A stretch of 64,000 bases of DNA, from contig NZ_CACVAO010000001.1 in the NCBI RefSeq assembly GCF_902726645.1, positions 434,001 through 498,000 on the forward strand, read 5' to 3'. A program made the position numbers and the translations under genes. The DNA comes from Halobacillus ihumii (GTDB lineage: Bacteria > Bacillota > Bacilli > Bacillales > Halobacillaceae). Shown piece after piece: positions 18,174 to 26,219 of the stretch. The notes below the pieces were generated by a model. That model saw nothing but the letters and a program-made list of their open reading frames with translations, had not been told where the DNA came from and ran no database searches. Position 1 is the stretch's first letter. Each line of letters opens with the position of its first letter.

Positions 18174-18772
18174 AATAATAATCATTTAAGGTGATTATTC
18201 CTTAACTTGTAATTCTCATAATGACAGAGGATGTAGAAGTTTCCATGTACCTACTTTAGTCTTTCGTGATAGGTTATTTCTCGTATGTTAGTCCAGTATT
18301 CTTATCAAGAATACTGGACTTTTACTTTTGCGGTATTGTTTAAATTTTTTTAAAGGTGTTACAATCTTATATTACTTTAATCGAGTTTCTTCATATATAT
18401 AATCTCTATAAAAAAGTAACACTAATAATATCCTCAAACTTAATGATGATATCTTCTTTATTTAATTTAGTGCATCTAATCTTCTTTGTGTATAATATTT
18501 TAAAATTAAATTATAGCATAAATAAATTATTTTGTCAAGTCATAATCAATTAAGAAGGAAATAACATAAAGGAATAAATATAAGATGAACTTATCGTTAT
18601 CGTTATTCAAGAAAGGGGCGAAATTCTGAAGCAAAGGATCACACTCCTTCTTTATAGAAAGGGTGCCTTTTTGAATAGCCATCTCCAATGAAACAATAAT
18701 GTACATATATAGCTTTTCCTTGGGTATACTAAATACACATTTACTCATAACTAGATTAAGGAGGTAATCCTT
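18174..18772. other. AT-rich gap with two hairpins
   Basis: AATAATCA/TGATTATT just after the Spo0E-like stop may act as its terminator. A stronger hairpin lies at 18290-18320. The rest is very AT-rich; the open frames on either strand have no ribosome site and look accidental. Confidence 0.5.
18290..18320 (+). terminator. Perfect hairpin terminator
   Basis: AGTCCAGTATTCTT pairs perfectly with AAGAATACTGGACT across a three-base loop, followed by TTTAC and more T-rich sequence. It probably ends transcripts from the first Spo0E-like gene, 117 bp upstream. Confidence 0.75.
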
Positions 18773-19276
18773 ATTCATATACTTATAATAATTTGGGCCG
18801 TTTTAGCTGCATGGCGCTGGGCAGATTGGAATCTCTTCCGTAATTTCCATGCAACGATCCTCTATATGTCATCAATGAATTTACTATATTTATTATTAAC
18901 TTCTGACTACCGTTTATGGATTGAACAATCAAATTTAGGTCTCCCCCATACCTTAATAGCTTTGTTATACACTTTTATTGTTTTCCCTTGTACGGTAATG
19001 CTGTTCCTTTCAAATTATCCAGACAAGCTTGGATCTCAAATTTTGCACATTGGAAAATGGATCATTATCTACATAGGGACTGAATGGGTCGGCCACCTAT
19101 ATGGCTTTGTGTATTATACACATGGTTGGTCTTTGGTCTGGTCACTCCTATTTTTGATCGTCATGTTTCCCATGTTAAGACTTCATCACAAAAGACCTAT
19201 TTTGGCTTATCTCATTTCATTAATTATTATTGCCTTTTTACTTGACTGGTTCGATGTTCCTTGGAAGAGTCTTTAG
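18773..19276 (+). CDS. CBO0543-type membrane protein with probable ATT start
   Basis: A multi-pass membrane protein of about 167 residues that I assign to the CBO0543 family, whose function is unknown. The open frame extends upstream of the first ATG (18866) to ATT at 18773, eight bases behind a perfect AAGGAGG. The extra residues (IHILIIIWAVLAAWRWADWN) are those expected at the start of the family, so the ATG at 18866 would remove the first membrane segment. Further segments include TFIVFPCTVMLFLSNYPD. It is followed within about 25 bp by a second member of the same type. Confidence 0.72.
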   Translation: MHILIIIWAVLAAWRWADWNLFRNFHATILYMSSMNLLYLLLTSDYRLWIEQSNLGLPHTLIALLYTFIVFPCTVMLFLSNYPDKLGSQILHIGKWIIIYIGTEWVGHLYGFVYYTHGWSLVWSLLFLIVMFPMLRLHHKRPILAYLISLIIIAFLLDWFDVPWKSL

Positions 19277-19298
19277 TTTTGTTGGGATAAGGAGGTTT

Positions 19299-19754
19299 AT
19301 GGTGGAAATCATCTTGCTAATTATTTTCTATATACTTGGAACCATACTATTCTTGGTTTCCTTAAAAAAAGCACCACGGAAAGATTGGCTGTTAATATAT
19401 TTTATTACTGCTTACTTTGCTGTATTCTTGGGAAATTTACTAGTTGATTATCATCTCTTAAAATACCCAGTAACAATATTTAAACATCTCAAAGGCAGTG
19501 TGCTTTTTGAGTTTCTATTATTCCCCGTTATTTGCGTTTATTATTACCAAACAACCTATCACTCCCATATTTCTGGGGTCATTTTGCAGGCAGTAGTATA
19601 TAGTGGAGGTCTGACCCTTGTGGAATTCTTTTTAGAAAAATACACTAATTTAATTAAATACCTCCAATGGGAGTGGTACTTTACTTGGATAAGCGTGTTC
19701 ATTTTTATGATTGTTGTTCGTTCCATCATGGGACTGCTCAATAATAAAACCTAA
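19299..19754 (+). CDS. CBO0543-type membrane protein, second copy
   Basis: A membrane protein of about 151 residues with four or five hydrophobic segments, including EIILLIIFYILGTILFLVSL and YFITAYFAVFLGNLLVDYHL. It resembles the preceding gene in length, spacing of segments and the LLVDYHLLKYP and FEFLLFPVI stretches. AAGGAGG lies just before; ATG at 19299 is close to it and GTG at 19302 is better spaced, so either may be used. The pair probably forms one operon and perhaps one complex. The biochemical role is unknown. Confidence 0.72.
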   Translation: MVEIILLIIFYILGTILFLVSLKKAPRKDWLLIYFITAYFAVFLGNLLVDYHLLKYPVTIFKHLKGSVLFEFLLFPVICVYYYQTTYHSHISGVILQAVVYSGGLTLVEFFLEKYTNLIKYLQWEWYFTWISVFIFMIVVRSIMGLLNNKT

Positions 19755-19907
19755 TGTTCTGTCAAGACTTTTGGAACCAAATAAAACGAACTAGAAGTAA
19801 TTTGTAATCCCAAACCTTCCGTACTTTGTTGCAATAGCTATTTACTAGTGATATCGTTGTGAACGGTTTATACAGACTCAGGCGGATAGCCTAACTTATA
19901 TTCGGAG

Positions 19908-20091
19908 ATGAGAATTATAAGCTATTTAAAAGAACTGAATGGTGAAATAGAAAGATTGCGGAGTAAAATGTATGAAGAGTATCAGAGAGACCCTAAAAGC
20001 AAAGTAGCTTTAGATGTATCACAAACACTTAGATGAACTCCTAAACTACCTTCAAAAATTGACAAAAGAATTTGAAAAACCCCAACGTTAA
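19908..20091 (+). pseudogene. Spo0E-like phosphatase (copy 2), frameshifted
   Basis: The frame opens at ATG 19908 and reads LNGEIERLRSKMYEEYQRDP, the Spo0E pattern, up to VSQT. There one extra base (CTTAGATGAA instead of CTTGATGAA, near 20031) throws the SQxLD motif out of frame and gives a stop. The next frame continues LDELLNYLQKLTKEFEKPQR to a stop at 20091, as expected for the family. The single-base insertion destroys the catalytic motif. Confidence 0.72.
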
Positions 20092-20104
20092 AGTGAGGTT
20101 TAGT

Positions 20105-20345
20105 TTATGTTACCATGTCAAATTCTCGATCATAAGAACCCAACTCTACCCGGAGTTTTTCCCTTTCGAGGAATTCGCGTAAGTGAGATTCTAACAATGG
20201 AATATCCGATTGAAGGACTTTTCGATAGCAGAATGGCGTAGCTAGATATCGAACAATGATATGTCTCTCTCTGTTCTCTACATAAGTATAATGTATTTTA
20301 GGAGACCATATGAGGGGTATTCACGAGTACATCCAAACCCGTCAT
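20105..20345 (-). pseudogene. Fragment of an unidentified gene, no start
   Basis: The minus strand has an open frame of 71 codons (20320 down to the TAA at 20105) with clear protein-like character: IHYTYVENRERHIIVRYLAT, then CYRKVL, then LLESHLREFLEREKLRVELG. No start codon occurs in frame near its beginning. The neighbouring frame upstream (MTGLDVLVNTPHMVS, from 20345) could be the missing N-terminus joined by a single frameshift near 20305. I do not recognise the family. Confidence 0.5.
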
Positions 20346-20522
20346 TTCTAATAATGTAATCCATTACTATTGCTACTTCCCTTTAAGCATTATTTTCTAT
20401 GACTATTTTACCGCAAGAAATGTTTATGTGCATAAATAAAACACAATAAATTGAAACACTTCGAATTCAATGTATTTATGATACAATAGGTCCGGTTTTA
20501 AGATAATAGGGAGGGAATATAA

Positions 20523-20690
20523 ATGACTGACAGTACGTCATTGATGGAGAGAATAGAAATGTTACGTCTTAGTATTTATTCAGAATATGAAAGAAATCCA
20601 AATAGTGCTAGGCTTATCGATATCTCCCAACAACTTGATCAACTACTTAACCAACACCAAAGAATAAAGAATACATCGATTAAGAGGTAG
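20523..20690 (+). CDS. Spo0E-like aspartyl-phosphate phosphatase (copy 3)
   Basis: A complete 55-residue Spo0E-family protein: MERIEMLRLSIYSEY then LIDISQQLDQLLNQ, with the SQxLD motif in place. The ATG follows GGGAGGG at normal spacing. It would lower phosphorylation of Spo0A or another response regulator and so delay sporulation; the true target cannot be read from the sequence. It ends just before a GC hairpin and converges on the ferritin-like gene. Confidence 0.82.
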   Translation: MTDSTSLMERIEMLRLSIYSEYERNPNSARLIDISQQLDQLLNQHQRIKNTSIKR

Positions 20691-20719
20691 TATCTCAAAT
20701 AGAAATTAATACATAGAAA

Positions 20720-20747
20720 TGCCCCTGTCTTCTTTATGACAAGGGCA
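20720..20747. terminator. Probable terminator between convergent genes
   Basis: GCCCCTGTC and GACAAGGGC form a 9-bp stem with one bulge around a T-rich loop. It lacks a good T run, so it is only probable. It separates the third Spo0E-like gene from the ferritin-like gene. Confidence 0.45.
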
Positions 20748-20836
20748 GCCATCATTATGTTATGTCGGAAGTACTGATGGATAATTATATTGTACAATGT
20801 TTCCAATAAAAGTAAACATGATGATTATTTTACAAA

Positions 20837-21256
20837 TCACAATTCAGATAAGTAAAACAAAAACCATACAGCATGGTTTTGTTCGTCTTTCGAGGCTCTT
20901 TTGAATTGTTCTCTCACATAAGGATTTGTTGATCTGTCTGCAATGTCTAGATAAAAATCCACCGTTTCCTGTTCATCTTTAAATGAAGCTAGCAGAGCAT
21001 CTCTATAGCGAGGTGCGCATTCCTCCACTAGTTGTGGGGAAGGCGCCCTACCAGTCATGGTAGAATAAATTTGAGAAAATATTTCATAGTGTTTAATCTC
21101 ATCTTGTCTAATTTCTTCAATTCTATCTCTAATTTCTTCGGTAGGTGCCATATTCGCTAACTGTCCGTAACATGTAATCGCTGTGTACTCCCCGTTAACT
21201 GCTTTCGCAATATCATCAATAAGTCCATTATCCACACTATAATAATAATTTTGCAT
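20837..21256 (-). CDS. Ferritin-like/rubrerythrin-fold protein
   Basis: A 139-residue all-helical protein of the ferritin-like superfamily. Helix 1 carries VNGEYTAITCYGQL, helix 2 RQDEIKHYEIFSQIY, helix 3 FKDEQETVDFYLDIA, and helix 4 SKDEQNHAVWFLFYL. The glutamates and the two DExxH-type histidines are placed as for a di-iron site. It may store iron or remove peroxide; the substrate is not visible. Such proteins occur singly in many Bacillaceae. It lies on the minus strand inside the island. Confidence 0.7.
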   Translation of the reverse strand: MQNYYYSVDNGLIDDIAKAVNGEYTAITCYGQLANMAPTEEIRDRIEEIRQDEIKHYEIFSQIYSTMTGRAPSPQLVEECAPRYRDALLASFKDEQETVDFYLDIADRSTNPYVREQFKRASKDEQNHAVWFLFYLSEL

Positions 21257-21322
21257 CCTTTCACCTCTTGCATCGTTTTTACCACAATATGCAAGACGGA
21301 AAAAAACTAGAAGTTCGATTTA

Positions 21323-21571
21323 TTACAGCTTGTTTTTTAGTTCATTTCTTTTTACTAAAATCTTCTCCACACACCCTTTACTATAACAGAGCAAGTGTGG
21401 TCTCACTTCAAGTGGAAAATATCGAATTAAAACTGGGTTGATATTTAGCGTGCGCAACAGCTCTTGGTCACTTTTTAGTTTTTCTAGCTGTACTGCAACT
21501 AAATGGCCATCTTTAAACTCGAATAGACTGTGTTGGAATGCATACATTTTCAAAATGCTCAATACTCTCAA
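21323..21571 (-). CDS. Hypothetical protein
   Basis: An 82-residue protein that I do not recognise. TTG at 21571 lies seven bases after AGGAG, a good arrangement, and gives LRVLSILKMYAFQHSLFEFK. The middle is charged (EKLKSDQELLR) and the C-terminus has LLCYSKGC and a lysine-rich end. There is no membrane segment. It is followed by a terminator hairpin now split by the IS21 element. Confidence 0.5.
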   Translation of the reverse strand: MRVLSILKMYAFQHSLFEFKDGHLVAVQLEKLKSDQELLRTLNINPVLIRYFPLEVRPHLLCYSKGCVEKILVKRNELKNKL

Positions 21572-21686
21572 TAGCTAACTCCTAATATAAGACCTACTGC
21601 TACTCTATCATAATAAGAATGTTAATATGAGAAAATATAAAAAGCCCTTGTGTAACCGTCAAGTAGTTTTGAACACTTTTTGCTCA

Positions 21687-22454
21687 TTAATTTTGAACAC
21701 TTTTCGATTGGAATACAGACTTTCTGTACTTGATTCGATGACTAGACCCATTTAAATGAATGACTTCAGCCCGGTGAAGGAGCCTATCTAGGATCGCTGT
21801 GGTAATTCCCTGATCGCCCATTAATTCTCCCCACTCCTCTGGGCCTTTGTTGGACGTCAGTATTATAGAACTTCGTTCATACAAATGATTCACTAACTGG
21901 AAAAACAGGTTGGCCTCTTGTTGGTCCATTGCCATATACATGAGGTCATCGATGATGACCAGATCGGCGTCCCTAATACGTTTAAGGCGCAACTGTGCTT
22001 TTCGGATGTACTCCTCAGTCTTTAAAAGAGGCACCAGCTCTCCCATGGAGATGAAGACCACACGTTGGCCTTGTTGGATGGCCTCCAATCCAAGGCCTAT
22101 CGCCAGATGCGTTTTCCCTACCCCTGGCGGACCAAGGAATATTAAATTAAATGCCTGATCTAGCCAAGAGAGTTCCCGCAGCTGTTTGAGCTGCCGTGTA
22201 CTTAGAGATGGTTGCTCTCCCAAATCAAACTCATCAAGGTGCTTCTCATATGGGAACTTGGCCCATTTCAGGTGCTTTTCTATCATCTTCTCCTCGCGGC
22301 GCTTCTCTTCGTACGTGAGGAGTTCATGCAGAAATTCCTGGTATGTCCAAGAGCTAACCTCTGCCTTCCTTAAAAAAGAGGGCAGCTCCTTAGACGTCTC
22401 TGACATTCTAAACTGATGGAATTGAGCCTGTAAATTTTCTACTGTTCCAACCAA
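21687..22454 (-). CDS. istB: IS21 helper ATPase IstB
   Basis: A DnaC-like AAA+ ATPase of about 255 residues that helps IstA choose targets and assemble the transposition complex. Walker A is GPPGVGKTHLAIGLG in the middle of the chain, and Walker B is ADLVIIDDLMYM. The start is taken as TTG at 22454, just behind the GGGAGGTG that closes istA; an ATG at 22487 inside istA is the alternative. It looks complete. Confidence 0.88.
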   Translation of the reverse strand: MVGTVENLQAQFHQFRMSETSKELPSFLRKAEVSSWTYQEFLHELLTYEEKRREEKMIEKHLKWAKFPYEKHLDEFDLGEQPSLSTRQLKQLRELSWLDQAFNLIFLGPPGVGKTHLAIGLGLEAIQQGQRVVFISMGELVPLLKTEEYIRKAQLRLKRIRDADLVIIDDLMYMAMDQQEANLFFQLVNHLYERSSIILTSNKGPEEWGELMGDQGITTAILDRLLHRAEVIHLNGSSHRIKYRKSVFQSKSVQN

Positions 22455-22455
22455 C

Positions 22456-24009
22456 TTACACACCTCCCAAGATTTTGATATAGCCATCTATATCGCGTAA
22501 TGCGGCCTTTTGTTTCAATAGTTCCGTAGGAACATCGACTCCTGAAAATTCATCTTCAGGAACTTGCTCCTGAAGCCCCTGAATCTTGGAGAAGTGCTTT
22601 ACCACATCGTAAAAGTCATTCGCACTCCACAATCCCTTCTGAAGACAAGTACCTAGGGCCTCCTGAATGAATGGCTTATAATGTTTAACGGCTTTCTGAA
22701 GAATCTGCAGCTGATCCCGTATGTACCGGGGATAACGCTGATGCAGCTCGTCGAGGAAGACCTGAATCTTTTCTTCTTCATGGAATGATGTTCTGATGGT
22801 ATCCATGTAAGCAGCTATTCCTTTTGACCTGTCTCTGGAATGGTGGGTATTTTTAATAAGTTTCCCTTTGTTAGTAGAGAGTCTATGGGTAGCTAGAAGG
22901 ATGCCGTCGGGCGAAGCCTTAATGAAAAGCTTTTCTCCCTCCACCTGTATGTAGACCGTGTTCTCGCCGTTTGGCTGATATGTACCCAACGGGACGGAAT
23001 AACGATTCGATTTGTATTTGATGACATTGTCCTTATGAACCATCCTTGTTATACTGTAACTAAGATTGCTCTCGAAAGAGAGTGGTAAGGAGACTTTTCG
23101 TAAGTGTGGCTTTTCCAGGGCGAACACTTCGACAGGTCTCTTTTTTATGGTGTTGTGGACTTGATAATTTCCCTTCCTTTCCAGCCAGGCCAGACATTGT
23201 TCATTCCATGTTTCAATTTGATGGAACACACGATTCTTTCCAAAGTTGTATTTTACAAACTTTACAACGTTCTCTATCTTTCCTTTAGATTCAGGGTCTG
23301 CTTTCCTGCATAGGAATACACGAAAATTCCTATTTTGTTTATAGGCCTGAAATTCCTCTGTAAATATGAGATCCCCTCCATTCTCACTGACCGTCATCAA
23401 TTTATCCTGGTCATAGACAATTTCTTCTGTGATCCCTCCGTAAAATTCAAAGGCATTTTCATGACACCGTAACACGTCCCTTGTCGTGAAAGGCTTCTCC
23501 TGCCACTCCACATACTTATATCGGGAGTGTGAAAGGACAAAGGCTATCACATAAATTTTAATGGTTTTCCCATCAGTGGTCTTTACTTTTAACTCTCCAA
23601 AATCCACCTGCATCTGTTTACCTCTCGGTAACTCCTGTAATGCCTCAAAGTGACGTTTATTCAAGACTTTGGGGATATGATATTTCTCCCGAAGTTCCTT
23701 TACGTAAGTTCTCACGGTACTCTCCCCAATCTCTCGGAAATTACATCGTTCTTCCAGCCAGTCTGATATCTGGGAGGCCGAAAGGTCTGGGTGTTCCCGA
23801 AGCCAATCTAATATGACCTCCTGATAAATATCCAGCTTTCTTTTTCTGGCTCTTAGCGTTTCCACCCATTCCACTGCAGCTTCGAAGTCTCTTCCCAGAT
23901 AAGTATATACAGTGTTTCGGGACACCCCGCATTTTCGTGCTATTGCTGATACATTAAAACCATCCCTCTTCAATTGATGTGCTAAAACGATTTTCTCCAA
24001 CTTCTTCAT
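22456..24009 (-). CDS. istA: IS21 transposase IstA
   Basis: A 517-residue DDE transposase. An N-terminal helix-turn-helix (FNVSAIARKCGVSRNTVYTY) is followed by the rve catalytic core with QVDFGELKVK near residue 135 (first Asp), YDQDKLMTV (second Asp region) and a downstream Glu in PESKGKIENVVKFVKYNFG. A C-terminal beta-barrel domain ends near the istB start. No interruptions are seen, so the element may still be active. Confidence 0.9.
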   Translation of the reverse strand: MKKLEKIVLAHQLKRDGFNVSAIARKCGVSRNTVYTYLGRDFEAAVEWVETLRARKRKLDIYQEVILDWLREHPDLSASQISDWLEERCNFREIGESTVRTYVKELREKYHIPKVLNKRHFEALQELPRGKQMQVDFGELKVKTTDGKTIKIYVIAFVLSHSRYKYVEWQEKPFTTRDVLRCHENAFEFYGGITEEIVYDQDKLMTVSENGGDLIFTEEFQAYKQNRNFRVFLCRKADPESKGKIENVVKFVKYNFGKNRVFHQIETWNEQCLAWLERKGNYQVHNTIKKRPVEVFALEKPHLRKVSLPLSFESNLSYSITRMVHKDNVIKYKSNRYSVPLGTYQPNGENTVYIQVEGEKLFIKASPDGILLATHRLSTNKGKLIKNTHHSRDRSKGIAAYMDTIRTSFHEEEKIQVFLDELHQRYPRYIRDQLQILQKAVKHYKPFIQEALGTCLQKGLWSANDFYDVVKHFSKIQGLQEQVPEDEFSGVDVPTELLKQKAALRDIDGYIKILGGV

Positions 24010-24220
24010 CTACTCCTTACTCCCTCCAAACCAGGTCGTTAACATACTTGTTAAGTTTACATGGTTGGAGGGGATTAGTGGTGAAAAAGTGTTCAATTCT
24101 ATCAAGCAAAAACTGTTAAGTCTAATCTAGCAGTTACACCTTGCGAGGAGGGCTTTAAATTTACACTAACCTTACATACGTTTCATTAGTTGTAACGTAA
24201 TATGGATTGTCAACACAAAG

Positions 24221-25060
24221 CTAGACAATCTTGTTAAGGTGTTTCTTCTTGAATTCGATTGGGCTGAGATATCCTAGGGTGCCGTGAATTCGGATATGAT
24301 TATACCAGTGGACATAATCAAATAAGGCCAGGTCCAATTGTTTCTGGCTTACGAATGTTTCTCCAAAGACAAACTCTGTCTTAATCACTTTATATGTAGC
24401 TTCAGCGACCGCATAATCATAAGGGCAGCCCTTCATGCTCAAAGAACGATCAATCCCAAAGGTTTCAAGTAACCCTTCAATGGCTCGATTTTTAAACTCG
24501 TTACCGCGATCTGTATGAAAAAGTTCTAATTCATTAAGATTACCACCAATCGAAGCGAAGGCCTTCTGAACCAAGGCGGCATCTTTTTGAGGACCTGAAC
24601 TGTAGTCTATAATTTCGCGGTTATATAGGTCCAAAATTGTACAAATATAATGCCATTTGGAATGCACCCGAACATAGGTCAGATCACTCACCACAACTTT
24701 GCGAGCCTGGTCTTGGGAGAGTTGACGATTCAACGTATTTCCCTGTTCCGACTCGTTGCACGAGGTTTTCATCGGCTTAAATTGAGCTACAGTTTATTTG
24801 GAGACAAGCCCTTGTTCCTCCATGATTCGGCCAATTCTTCGACGAGATACCTGATGGCTCTTCTTATGAAGTTCGTGTTTGATTTTTCGTGTACCATAAT
24901 TCTGCCGGCTTTCATGAAAGGTCTCGACAATTAAGTGTGTCAACTTTTCTTCTTCAGACGTATCTTTTTCTTTTGCTTCATAGTAAAACGTACTTTTAGG
25001 AAGTTGTAGGACAGCACACATTGCTGATACCGAGTATTTCTGACGATTATTCCGTATCAC
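24221..25060 (-). pseudogene. IS3 transposase OrfB, interrupted by one stop codon
   Basis: The catalytic rve protein is split by a single in-frame TAA at 24794-24796. Before it comes the HTH_21 part (RRRIGRIMEEQGLVSK), after it the DDE core with SDLTYVRVHSKWHYI, LELFHTDRGNEFKN and the C-terminal HIRIHGTLGYLSP. Related IS150-type proteins have a tyrosine-type codon at the stop, so this is a one-base nonsense change (inference). The element is probably not active alone. Confidence 0.85.
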
Positions 25061-25062
25061 AT

Positions 25063-25347
25063 CTACTTTCGTCCCATGATCAGCGCCGCTTGCTTTATAA
25101 TGTCGTTTTCCATGTTGAGTCGTTGGTTCTCCTTACGTAACTTGATCAACTCTTTTTGTTCTGGTGTGCGGTTATCCTCTTCTTTGAATGAACCTGATTG
25201 CTTGTATTGACTAATCCACCGATCAAATGAGGAAGATGTCAGCTCGTACTCCTGGATAATATCTTTTCTGGGTTTCCCATTCTCATAAAGCTGAACAATC
25301 TGTTTCTTAAATTCATCGGTAAATGTCCGACGGGTTCGTTTGGTCAT
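25063..25347 (-). CDS. IS3 transposase OrfA
   Basis: A 94-residue protein with an N-terminal helix-turn-helix (RRTFTDEFKKQIVQLYENGK) and a C-terminal leucine-zipper-like coil (LIKLRKENQRLNMENDI). It is the DNA-binding partner normally fused to OrfB by a -1 programmed frameshift at the orfA end. Here it ends at 25063, just before the orfB frame. It looks intact, although its OrfB partner carries a stop. Confidence 0.85.
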   Translation of the reverse strand: MTKRTRRTFTDEFKKQIVQLYENGKPRKDIIQEYELTSSSFDRWISQYKQSGSFKEEDNRTPEQKELIKLRKENQRLNMENDIIKQAALIMGRK

Positions 25348-25427
25348 AATACGCTCTCCTCGACTGTTATATTTAGTAAAGTGTATCGGACCTTAACGAA
25401 ACTGTCCAACTAAGTGTAGACGATCCA

Positions 25428-25710
25428 ATAAACGTCACCATTAGAGTTTTCAACCTTATACTGTGGTGATCCATCTACATCAAACATTGCTAGTACATTC
25501 GAGAATCCATACCCAAATTGGATATATCCAGCAACGTCAGAATCATCCCATGACGGAGAATTATAAAAACGTAACCCCCCTTGATAAATGGACTGACTCT
25601 ACACGCTTCCCTACAAAATATTTGTTCGGATCTCCATCAACAAATAACACACTGCCAATCTGTGTCCTCCAGTGTGCTGGTAGAACTCACTTTACTTTAG
25701 AATACCAATA
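25428..25710 (-). pseudogene. Remnant of a gene cut by the IS3 element, possible cell-wall protein
   Basis: Two minus-strand frames are coding in style: VLPAHWRTQIGSVLFVDGD continuing to VGKRVESVHLS, then, after a frameshift near 25575, GGLRFYNSPSWDDSDVAGYI and YKVENSNGDVYWIVY, which runs into the IS3 end at 25427. The second part recalls SH3-like C-terminal repeats of some Bacillus cell-wall amidases, from memory and with low certainty. It would then be a phage-lysin remnant. No start is visible. Confidence 0.4.
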
Positions 25711-25714
25711 TATT

Positions 25715-26030
25715 TTATGGTGGAGTCTCGAAAAATTCTTTAAGAAATTCCATAATAAAGACATAACCAATAAAACTTATTGGCAACAAATTTGCAATTA
25801 AGGCAAAAATACTTATGGCTAAATTTTCTTTCTGAACATTGAAACAATGCTAAGAGGAATACCAAACAAGAAGCCAAGAAACGTAAGTAATAAAATGAAT
25901 CTTAGATAGGGTTGATAGCATCCACACTCTCCCCCAATGTTATTCCTATGAAGAAAGTGGGTATAAAAATTGTAGCCAATGCTGTAAAAAAAGAGAGCTT
26001 TGTAAATATACTCAGGTCTTCCCTATTCAA
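25715..26030 (-). pseudogene. Small membrane protein gene with two frameshifts
   Basis: A TTG at 26030 follows a perfect GGAGGTGAT and opens LNREDLSIFTKLSFFTALAT. After about 32 codons the frame must shift to continue CYQPYLRFILLLTFLGFLFG, and it shifts again near 25815 to give LAISIFALIANLLPISFIGY and a stop at 25715. Joined, this is a membrane protein of about 105 residues with three hydrophobic segments. I do not know the family. Two shifts mark it as a decayed gene. Confidence 0.6.
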
Positions 26031-26103
26031 AACTATCACCTCCCTAGATAATTAAATTACGTTGTAATTTTATGTTAAATATATCATAGTTGGCTTTTCA
26101 AAA

Positions 26104-26129
26104 AAATTCTGCCCCAATTCTGCCCCAAA
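26104..26129. repeat. 26-bp direct repeat, right copy
   Basis: Identical to 17528-17553. It lies about 90 bp inside the right end of the island. Confidence 0.85.
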
Positions 26130-26167
26130 AGCCACTTCTGGACAGGGACAGCTTCAAACCATTCTTA

Positions 26168-26216
26168 ACAAGAAAAACGCTGAATCCCTTGATATACAAG
26201 AGATCCAGCGTTTTGT
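26168..26216. terminator. Hairpin terminator next to tRNA-Arg
   Basis: AAAAACGCTG and CAGCGTTTT form a 9-10 bp stem around a long loop. On the minus strand it lies directly downstream of tRNA-Arg, so it may end the tRNA transcript. Confidence 0.6.
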
Positions 26217-26219
26217 TAG

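Larger units (their letters stand above)
19755..20522. other. Stretch of broken genes in the island
   Basis: This region has no intact gene. It holds a frameshifted Spo0E-like gene on the plus strand and a gene fragment on the minus strand, both listed separately; the remainder is AT-rich without signals I can name. Confidence 0.6.
21651..24138 (-). mobile_element. IS21-family insertion sequence
   Basis: This 2488-bp element begins TGTAAC and ends GTTACA, and is flanked on both sides by CCTTG, a 5-bp target duplication. Its ends also contain repeated TTGAACACTTTT motifs, as expected for the multiple transposase sites of IS21. It encodes IstA and IstB, both apparently intact. Removing it joins GAAAATATAAAAAGCCCTTG to CGAGGAGGGCTTT, rebuilding a hairpin terminator, so the element landed in a terminator. 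Confidence 0.92.
24203..25427 (-). mobile_element. IS3-family (IS150-like) insertion sequence
   Basis: This 1225-bp element has imperfect inverted ends of about 37 bp: TGGATTGTCAACAC on the left, and on the right, in complement, TGGATCGTCTACAC. It is flanked by ATA on both sides, a 3-bp target duplication usual for IS3. It carries orfA and a broken orfB. On its right side it cuts through an older gene fragment. Confidence 0.88.

Noticed and set aside
18527-18778. Minus-strand open frame of 83 codons in the island
   Set aside because: No ribosome site before any start, very AT-rich, and it overlaps the strong ribosome site of the CBO0543-type gene.
25463-25801. Plus-strand open frame of 112 codons
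   Set aside because: It is antisense to two decayed genes whose minus-strand frames look more like protein; no ribosome site.
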